NCBI RefSeq assembly: GCF_046000175.1
Contig: NZ_JBEOMB010000059.1
Coordinates: forward strand, 62,001-126,000
Length of the DNA: 64,000 bases
DNA from: Rhodoplanes sp046000175
GTDB lineage: Bacteria > Pseudomonadota > Alphaproteobacteria > Rhizobiales > Xanthobacteraceae
Direction: 5' to 3'
Position numbers and translations under genes: made by a program. Every line of letters begins with the position of its first letter. Position 1 is the stretch's first letter. Positions 33,493 to 40,100 of this stretch are shown here, piece after piece. The notes beneath the pieces were generated by a model. The model did no database searches. It was given only the letters and a program-made list of their open reading frames with translations, and was not told the origin of the DNA.

Positions 33493-33660
33493 TCAGCGGA
33501 TGCCGCCCTTGGCCTGGTCGCTGCCGGTCTCGACGGCGCCGTGGCCGGTTTCCACGTAGCGGCTGCCCTGGTCGCCGTAGGGCGCGGCGTTCACGATGCT
33601 CTGGGCCGAGGTCAGGGTGGCGGCGACGAGGGCGGCGAGGGCGAGGGTCTTGCGGGTCAT
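33493..33660 (-). CDS. Secreted micro-peptide A1 (55 residues)
   Basis: The first gene of cluster A. It differs from the 53-residue copies in the n-region and core of the signal (MTRKTLALAALVAATLTSAQ) but has the same cleavage site and mature sequence (APYGDQGSRYVETG...SDQAKGGIR). It has an AAAGGAGA ribosome site. The mature peptide contains two VETG blocks seven residues apart, is rich in Gly, and has no Cys. It is nearly identical to B1 (Thr17 here is Val17 there). A conserved leader hairpin, promoter and OxyR-like array lie upstream. Secretion to the periplasm or outside is likely; a signalling, metal-binding or protective role is only conjecture. Confidence 0.87.
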   Translation of the reverse strand: MTRKTLALAALVAATLTSAQSIVNAAPYGDQGSRYVETGHGAVETGSDQAKGGIR

Positions 33661-33711
33661 GGGGGTCTCCTTTGGATTCCGCGGTGGCTTCGTCTCGAAG
33701 CCGGTGATGCG

Positions 33712-33777
33712 AATATCGCGGCGGCGAGGACCGAACTGAAATGCCGAGTGCCTATGGGATCGATAGCGTCGTGCTAT
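33712..33777 (-). promoter_or_regulatory. Promoter A with OxyR-like operator
   Basis: On the minus strand a candidate promoter TTCAGT-17-GATATT occupies 33740-33712. Immediately upstream, 33741-33777 holds four tetramers at 11-bp spacing; plus-strand reading ATGC-N7-CTAT-N7-ATAG-N7-CTAT. This is the 37-bp geometry of the OxyR consensus (ATAG-N7-CTAT twice with N7 between), with one degenerate tetramer next to the -35. Downstream, 33686-33702 gives a leader hairpin GGCTTCG-AGA-CGAAGCC. All these elements recur at 36392-36483. The likely binder is the divergently encoded LysR protein or a genomic OxyR. Confidence 0.72.
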
Positions 33778-33958
33778 GGAGACGAGCGTGGCGCGCGCCG
33801 GGGTCGGTGGCCGTCGTGCCGGTGCCCTTGACCTGCGAGGCGCATGGCCTAAATCTCGCACGCGTGGAGTCCGCACGACGCGGACTCGGCGCAGCGATGC
33901 GCCCGTTGCCTGCCTTTTAAGATCGCCGACGTAAGAAGACCGTCGGCTCGGTGCCCGG

Positions 33959-34846
33959 ATGGAAATGCATCAGGTGCGCTATTTCCTGGCGCTCGCCAGG
34001 ACGCGCAACTTCACGCAGGCGGCGAGCGAGTGCAACGTCTCGCAGCCCTCGCTCACGCGCGCCATCCAGCAGCTCGAAGCCGAATTCGGTGGCGACCTGT
34101 TCCGGCGCGAGCGGCCGCAGGCGCTGCTGACCGAGCTCGGCCAGCGGATGCTGCCCTTCATGCAACAATGCGACGACGCCGCGCGCTCGGCCCGCGCGCT
34201 CGCCTCCTCGATGAAGAAGGGCGAGGCCGGCACGCTGCGGATCGCGCTGTCGGAGAGCATCGACGGCAGTCTCCTGGTGCCCCATCTGCAGGAACTCGGG
34301 CGGCATTTCCGCGGGCTCGACCTCAGGCTGATGCGCGGCTCGGCCGCCGACGTCACGCGCCTGCTGAAGGACGGGACGACCGAACTCGGCATGATCGCGG
34401 CGATCGACACCAGCTGGGACCGGTTCGATCACTGGCCGCTGTTCTCGGAGCGATTCGAGCTGCTGCTCGGCGCCGACAGCCGGCTCGCCAATCACGCCGT
34501 CGTCGAGCCGGAGGATCTGCGCGAGGAACGGCTTCTCACGCGCGTCTATTGCGAGCACGCCGGCCGCATCGCCGAGCTGCTGCGCAAGGCCGACATCGAC
34601 GTCGACCGGGCGCACGAGCTGCACAGCGAGCGCGATCTCGTTCGTTTCCTCGAGGCCGATCTCGGCGTCGCGGTCGCGCCGGCGAGCGCGCTGTCGGGCG
34701 CCAGCGTGGTGCGGGCGCCGCTCGCCGGCTTCGAGCTGGAGCGGACCATCTATCTCTACGGCGTCGCCGGCCGCGAGCGCTCGCCGGCCGCGACCGCCGC
34801 GATGAAGATGCTGCGCGCCTGCAATTGGAAGCGCCTGCTGGCGTGA
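33959..34846 (+). CDS. LysR-family transcriptional regulator
   Basis: The 295-residue protein has the LysR helix-turn-helix at 1-60 (MEMHQVRYFLALARTRNFTQ, AASECNVSQPSLTRAIQQLE) and a two-lobed effector domain from about 90 (GTLRIALSESIDGSLLVPHL). A Cys at position 198 (LLTRVYCEHAG) falls close to where E. coli OxyR has peroxidatic Cys199, but there is no equivalent of resolving Cys208. It is therefore not a standard OxyR. It is divergent from peptide cluster A, with the OxyR-like array about 180-220 bases upstream, and convergent with the peroxiredoxin-like gene. It is the natural candidate regulator of both peptide clusters; the effector is unknown. Confidence 0.92.
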   Translation: MEMHQVRYFLALARTRNFTQAASECNVSQPSLTRAIQQLEAEFGGDLFRRERPQALLTELGQRMLPFMQQCDDAARSARALASSMKKGEAGTLRIALSESIDGSLLVPHLQELGRHFRGLDLRLMRGSAADVTRLLKDGTTELGMIAAIDTSWDRFDHWPLFSERFELLLGADSRLANHAVVEPEDLREERLLTRVYCEHAGRIAELLRKADIDVDRAHELHSERDLVRFLEADLGVAVAPASALSGASVVRAPLAGFELERTIYLYGVAGRERSPAATAAMKMLRACNWKRLLA

Positions 34847-34899
34847 GCGGCGCCGCCTCGGCGGGGCACGCTACCGAATCAGATCCGCCGCGATGCCGA

Positions 34900-35592
34900 T
34901 CAGGCCGTCGGTTTGACGGCGGCGAGCATGGCCTCGATCGACATCCGTTTGCGATAGTCCGGATCGACGAAGCGCGCCAGGATCCGCCGGTCGCGGCCGA
35001 CCACGAAGGTCGCGGGGATCGGCAGCGACCACGAGTCGTTGCCCTGGTAGCGGGGCAGGTCAATGCCGGCCTTCTTTGTCAGGTCGAGCATCTCGTCGCC
35101 CATCCAGACGACCAGATCGAGGCTGGCGGCGAGCCCATTGTCGACGTCGCACAGCACCGGGAGGGCGCCGCGCGCGTCCGCCGCGAAGCTCTGCGCGAAC
35201 TCCTGCAGGTCCGGCACGATGGCCACCATGTGAAGCCCGGCCGAGTCGGCGGCCGCGCGCGCCTTCGCCAGCGCGTCGACGCTCAGCCGGCAATACGAGC
35301 ACCAGTGGCCGCGGTGGAACGCCAGCGCCACCGGGCCGGTCTCCAGCAGATCGTCGAGACCGACCAGCCGTCCGTTCGCGTCGGGCAGCAGGAAGTCCGG
35401 CATCAGGTCGCCGACCTGCGGGGCCGTGGCGCCGACGCCGCTCTCGCGCAGGCGCGCGACCAGGCGGTCGGTCACCTCGTGCAGCGCCGGGATCGTCTCC
35501 CGGTAGCTCGCGTCGAGCGCGCCGAGGCGGTCGCACAGCGGCGCCTCCATATCGCGGCAGCATTCGTAAGCGGACCGGTCCGGATCGGACAT
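34900..35592 (-). CDS. Peroxiredoxin-like (AhpC/TSA fold) protein
   Basis: The 230-residue thioredoxin-fold protein has GDLMPDFLLPDANGRLVGLD and ALAFHRGHWCSYCRLSVDAL. The CxxC (WCSYC) sits where peroxiredoxins have the peroxidatic Cys. C-terminal blocks are MVAIVPDLQEFAQSF and PIPATFVVGRDRRILARFVD. The first 70 residues are a helical extension with Cys-Cys (AYECCRDMEAPLC). Such AhpC/TSA family proteins reduce peroxides or act as thiol oxidoreductases. No signal peptide is seen, so it is probably cytoplasmic. It lies downstream of peptide cluster B on the same strand (182 bases), so read-through co-expression is possible. Confidence 0.88.
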   Translation of the reverse strand: MSDPDRSAYECCRDMEAPLCDRLGALDASYRETIPALHEVTDRLVARLRESGVGATAPQVGDLMPDFLLPDANGRLVGLDDLLETGPVALAFHRGHWCSYCRLSVDALAKARAAADSAGLHMVAIVPDLQEFAQSFAADARGALPVLCDVDNGLAASLDLVVWMGDEMLDLTKKAGIDLPRYQGNDSWSLPIPATFVVGRDRRILARFVDPDYRKRMSIEAMLAAVKPTA

Positions 35593-35732
35593 GGGAGGCC
35601 TCGACTGACATCCACCGCGTCGCGCGCGGGATCGCCGCGGACGGGTTTTGCGGACCGACGCCCGGGGCGACGGCCGATCTATAACACGCCCCCGATGCGG
35701 GGCAATCGGATCGCCGACGCGAGGCCGGCAGA

Positions 35733-35760
35733 CGAGGGGCCGGCGCGCACCGGCCCCCGT
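35733..35760 (-). terminator. GC-rich hairpin downstream of peptide cluster B
   Basis: GGGGCCGG (35736-35743) pairs with CCGGCCCC (35750-35757) around a 6-base loop, and the flanks ACGA and CCGT extend it partly. It starts about 15 bases after the B3 stop, at the same relative place as the hairpin after cluster A. There is no T run. Confidence 0.5.
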
Positions 35761-35774
35761 CTCTGCTCTGCGGC

Positions 35775-35936
35775 TCAGCGGATGCCGCCCTTGGCCTGGT
35801 CGGAGCCGGTCTCGACGGCGCCGTGGCCGGTCTCGACGTAGCGGCTGCCCTGGTCGCCATAGGGCGCGGCGTTCACGATGCTCTGGGCCGAGGCGAGGGT
35901 GGCGAGGGCGACGAGCGCGATCTTGAGGGTGTTCAT
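35775..35936 (-). CDS. Secreted micro-peptide B3 (53 residues)
   Basis: The last gene of cluster B. The signal peptide is identical to that of A2 (MNTLKIALVALATLASAQS), and the mature peptide is identical to that of A1, ending SDQAKGGIR. It has the same AGGAGAA ribosome site and a 50-base intergenic spacer that matches the one before A2 at nearly every position. It belongs to a 212-bp tandem unit (162-bp gene plus 50-bp spacer) shared with B2. Function unknown. Confidence 0.86.
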   Translation of the reverse strand: MNTLKIALVALATLASAQSIVNAAPYGDQGSRYVETGHGAVETGSDQAKGGIR

Positions 35937-35986
35937 GGGGGTTCTCCTGTCAGTCTGATGATTGGCTCGTTCGGGGGTGACGGGCG

Positions 35987-36148
35987 TCAGCGGATGCCGC
36001 CCTTGGCGCGGTCCTCGCCGGTCTCGACGGCGCCGTGGCCGGTCTCGACGTAGCGGCTGCCCTGGTCGCCATACGGCGCGGCATTCACGATGCTCTGGGC
36101 CGAGACGAGGGTGGCGAGGGCGACGAGCGCGATCTTGAGCGTGTTCAT
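35987..36148 (-). CDS. Secreted micro-peptide B2 (53 residues)
   Basis: The middle gene of cluster B and the most diverged copy. The signal has Val for Ala at position 15, and the mature tail reads GEDRAKGGIR instead of GSDQAKGGIR. The APYGDQGSRYVETG start is unchanged. Changes are amino-acid substitutions only, with no frame damage, which argues that the copy is still under selection as a protein. Same ribosome site and spacer as B3 and A2. Confidence 0.85.
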   Translation of the reverse strand: MNTLKIALVALATLVSAQSIVNAAPYGDQGSRYVETGHGAVETGEDRAKGGIR

Positions 36149-36198
36149 GGGGGTTCTCCTGTCAGTCTGATCGAATGTGTGTTCGGGGGTGATGCGGG

Positions 36199-36366
36199 TC
36201 AGCGGATGCCGCCCTTGGCCTGGTCGGAGCCGGTCTCGACGGCGCCGTGGCCGGTCTCGACGTAGCGGCTGCCCTGGTCGCCATAGGGCGCGGCGTTCAC
36301 GATGCTCTGGGCCGACACCAGCGTGGCGGCGACGAGGGCGGCGAGGGCGAGGGTCTTGCGGGTCAT
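36199..36366 (-). CDS. Secreted micro-peptide B1 (55 residues)
   Basis: The first gene of cluster B, next to its promoter. It has the long-type signal (MTRKTLALAALVAATLVSAQ) and the standard mature peptide ending SDQAKGGIR. It differs from A1 at one residue. The order (one long-type gene followed by 53-residue type genes) is the same in both clusters, so the clusters arose by duplication of a promoter-plus-two-gene block with later expansion to three here. Confidence 0.87.
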   Translation of the reverse strand: MTRKTLALAALVAATLVSAQSIVNAAPYGDQGSRYVETGHGAVETGSDQAKGGIR

Positions 36367-36391
36367 GTCGATCTCCTTCGGTATTCGCGGG

Positions 36392-36483
36392 GGCTTCGTC
36401 TCGAAGCCGGTGATGCGAATATCGCGGCGGAGAGCCTCGAACTGAAATGCCGAGTGCCTATGGGATCGATAGCGCCGGGCTAT
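36392..36483 (-). promoter_or_regulatory. Promoter B with OxyR-like operator and leader hairpin
   Basis: The copy of promoter A at the same distance (81 bases) from the B1 start. The -35 TTCAGT is at 36446-36441, the -10 GATATT at 36423-36418, spacing 17. The operator at 36447-36483 reads ATGC-N7-CTAT-N7-ATAG-N7-CTAT on the plus strand. The last spacer differs from copy A (CGCCGGG against CGTCGTG), while all four tetramers are kept. The leader hairpin GGCTTCG-AGA-CGAAGCC is at 36392-36408. Conservation of tetramers amid a changed spacer supports a real protein-binding site. Confidence 0.72.
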
Positions 36484-37135
36484 GATCGGCGCTGCCCGCG
36501 GACGCGCCCGTGCGACGCCGCAGAACCCCCGAGCCGCGTTCGCCGGGGCGACGATTCGGGCGACGCCGGTGGCCGACGGTCCGCCGTCCGACATCCGCGC
36601 GACCGGATGCGACATATCAGCGTGCCGGCCAGCTTCCCCATCAGTTGATATTTCACATGACTGGTTTGCGGCCGGCGCGGGGCCGCGGATCGTCGATGCC
36701 GCACTGCAGCGGGTCGGACCGCGTCGTCGTCGCGCCGCGTGAAGCTCGGATCGACGAGGGGAAAGTCCTGTCGCAAGCGGGTTTCCGGGACCGGGATGCG
36801 ACCATGACGACCACCGTGATGCGCTCGTCGTGCCAACGCGACCCTCGCCGGGCGCAACATCGATGTGAGATCGACGGCGGTTTTTCCGCATTGCGGCACG
36901 ACGGTGCGGCCCGAAGCCTTTGACAATAGTCAGAGCGAGGGGGGTAGCCGGGGAGTAGAACGCTTCCAGTCAAGGCGGGAGGGCGCGCCTGAGCACGACT
37001 CGGCGCGCGACCCGGACAAAAGCCAGGGACGAAACGTCGATAACCGAAGGTTCGAGCGACCACGGTCGCCCCGGCTCCCATGCGAGCGACGGACGCCTGC
37101 TCGGCGCGAGATCACGTACCAGACGGACGCAACAG
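36484..37135. promoter_or_regulatory. Long leader region upstream of the pyruvate:ferredoxin oxidoreductase gene
   Basis: About 650 bases without a convincing gene, partly lower in GC (36600-36680). One candidate site, TTGAC-AATA-GTCAG at 36920-36933, is close to the FNR/FixK type (TTGAT-N4-ATCAA; TTGA-N6-TCAA) with one outer mismatch, 203 bases before the nifJ ATG. It could equally be a -35 element. No sigma-54 signature was found by eye. Confidence 0.35.
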
Positions 37136-40100
37136 ATGAACGCGAAATACTCGGGCATTCCGACTGTCATCAACGGAAACGGTGCCGTCGCCCAGGTGAT
37201 GGGGCACGTCTGCGGCGGCGTCATCGGCTATCCGATCACGCCGTCCACCGAGATCTCCGAAATCTACGAGGCCTTCCGCTCCGCCGGCGGCTGCAACGTC
37301 TGGGGCAAGCATCCGTTCTTCTTCGAGCCGGAGGGCGAGCATTCGGCCCAGTCCGGCGCGCTCGGTGCCGCGCTCACCGGCGCCAAGTTCGTCTCCAACG
37401 CCTCGTCCAGCCAGGGCATCCTGTACGGGCTCGAGTCCCACTACGTGACGGTCGGCAAGAAGGTCGGCGGCTTCGTGCTGCAGGTCGCCGCCCGCGTGGT
37501 GTCGAAGCACTCGCTCAACGTGATGGCCGGCCACGACGACGTCTACGCGCTGCTGCAGTCCGGCTACACGATCCTGTTCGGCTCCAACCCGCAGGAGGCG
37601 GCCGACCTCGCCGTGATCTCCTACAAGGTGTCGGCCACCTCGCTGATCCCGGTCGCCAACGCCATGGACGGCTTCGCCACCTCGCACATGATGAGCGAGG
37701 CGCTGATGCCGGAGCCGGAGCTGATCCGCGAGTTCCTCGGCGATCCGGCCGGCCGCATCAAGTGCCCGACCGTAGCGCAGGAGATCCTGTTCGGCGCCAA
37801 GGGCCGCGTGCATCAGCTCGAGCTGTGGCTGATCAAGCACGAGGGCGACTTCGCTCCGGCCGACCTCGCCAAGCTGCGCACCTGGCTGAAGACGGAAGCC
37901 GAGCAGGTGGAGACCGACAACGCCGCGTCGCTGATCGGCGACACGCTGGCGCTGGTGCCGGAGGAGCTGCGCGGCGCCTGGACCCGGCAGTGGACCAACG
38001 CCTACGAGAAGGGCACCCGTCAGCTCGTGCCGGCGCTCGTCGACGTGCACAATCCGGGCCTCACCGGCGGCGTGCAAAACCAGCCCGACTTCCAGGCCGG
38101 CTCGGTCGACCACCGCACCCATTTCGTGCGCGACGTGCCGCGCTTCGTGCGCGAGGCGATGGCCGAGTACGCGGCGCTGACCGGCCGCGAGTACAAGCCG
38201 GTGATGACCTACATGTGCGACGACGCCGAGCACGTGATGGTCGGCCTCGGCTCCGTGACGGACGACGTCGAGGCGGTGGTCGCGCATCTGCGCAGCCAGG
38301 GCAAGAAGGTCGGCGTGGTGTCGATCAAGCTCTTGCAGCCGTTCCCGGAGGCCGAACTGGTCGCCGCCCTGAAGGGCAAGACGGCCGTCACGGTGCTGGA
38401 GCGCTCCGACGTCACGGCGCTGACGAGCTTCGTCACCCAGGCGCTGTTCAAGGGCATCGAGAACGCCACCAACGGCACCCGCCACCCGGGCATCCCGGCG
38501 CTCGACCGCCTGCCCAAGATGACGACCGCGATCTTCGGCCTCGGCGCCCACGACCTGCAGCCGCGCCACCTGATCGCCGCGTTCAAGAACATGGAGACCA
38601 AGAACGCGCCGTTCGTCTATCTCGGCTCGCAGTTCTTCGCCAAGGATCCGAGCCCGCGTCTCGCCGCCCTGCAGGAGAGGCTGAAGGAGGCCTATCCCGA
38701 GACCGAGCTGATGGCGCTCGAGACCGAGGCGAACCCGAACCTCCTGCCGCCATCGGCCTTCCGGGTGCGCTTCCACTCGGTCGGTGGTTACGGCACCATC
38801 GCGACCGGCAAGCTCCTCACCGACATCCTGGCCGGCGTGCTCGACATGCACTCCAAGGCCTCGCCCAAATACGGCTCGGAGAAGAGCGGCGCGCCGACCA
38901 ACTACTACATCACGCTCAGCCCCGAGCCGGTGAAGATCACCAACGCCGAGATCGAGGACGTCGAGATCGTCGTGTCGCCGGACCACAAGGTGTTCAGCCA
39001 CACCAACCCGCTGCGCGGCCTGGTCGAGGGCGGCACCTTCGTGCTGCAGTCGAACCTCTCGCCGCTCGAGGTGTGGAAGGATCTGCCCAAGCGCGCCCGC
39101 AAGACGATCCGCGACAAGAAGATCAAGATGTTCGTGGTGGACGGCTTCGCGGTCGCCAAGCGCCACGCGCCGACGCCCGAGCTCGAGACCCGCATGATGG
39201 GCATCGCCTTCATCGGCGCGGTGTGCGGCCATGTCGACCGCATCGTCGCGGACGCCTCGATGGACGTGATCTTGAAGAAGGTGCAGCAGCAGCTCTCCAA
39301 GAAGTTCGGCTCCAAGGGCGCCGCCGTGGTCGACGGCAACATGGCGGTGATCAAGGAGGGCCTGGAAGCGACGCAGGCGCTCGACTACACGCGGCCGGAG
39401 TTCGTCGAGGCGGAGACCGAGGCGGGCGTGCAGCAGCTGCGCACCGTCGCCATCTCGGCGGCGATGTGCAAGGCGGCCGGCGCCGCGCCGGCCGAAGGCA
39501 TCTTCGATCGCGCCTATTACGAGGAGGTGATCGCCGCGCCGTTCCGCGACGGCACCATCGGCGAGGCGCCGGTGCTGCCCGGCACCGGCATGTTCATGCC
39601 GGCCGGCTCGGCCGCCTGGAAGGACAAGGGCCTGTTCCGTCGCGACGTGCCGGAGTTCGAGCCGGCGCTGTGCACGGGCTGCATGGAATGCACGCTGGTC
39701 TGCCCGGACGCCGCGATCCCCAACACGGTGCACGACATCCACGACCTGCTGCTCACCGGCCTCAAGCATCTCGACCTCGTCGAGGCGCAGCGCGAGGCGG
39801 TGCGCGATCGCGTCTTCGCGCTCGCCGACGCGGTGCGCGAGGCCTATCGCGGCAGCAAGGACGCCAAGGCGTTCGGCGAGGTGGTCGCGGCCGCGGCCGC
39901 CGCCCTCGACGTCGACAATCCGACGCTCAAGCGCAATCTCGGCAAGCTCGCCGAGGTGCTGGTCGAGTTCCCGGTGGCGCGCACCCGGCCGTTCTTCGAC
40001 TCCATGGAGAAGGAGAAGCCCGGCACCGGCGGCCTCTACTCGGTGGCGATCGATCCGTGGAAGTGCTCCGGCTGCCTCGAGTGCATCGACGTCTGCGGCC

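Noticed and set aside
33281..36366. Longer plus-strand frames reading GRSRSRRRRGRSRRSGCPG-like repeats across the peptide clusters
   Set aside because: They are antisense products of the repeated peptide genes; the minus strand has starts, ribosome sites and signal peptides at each copy.
36480..36926. Several overlapping frames of 60-150 codons upstream of nifJ
   Set aside because: No ribosome sites, no recognisable sequence, frames on all strands; treated as leader and promoter DNA.
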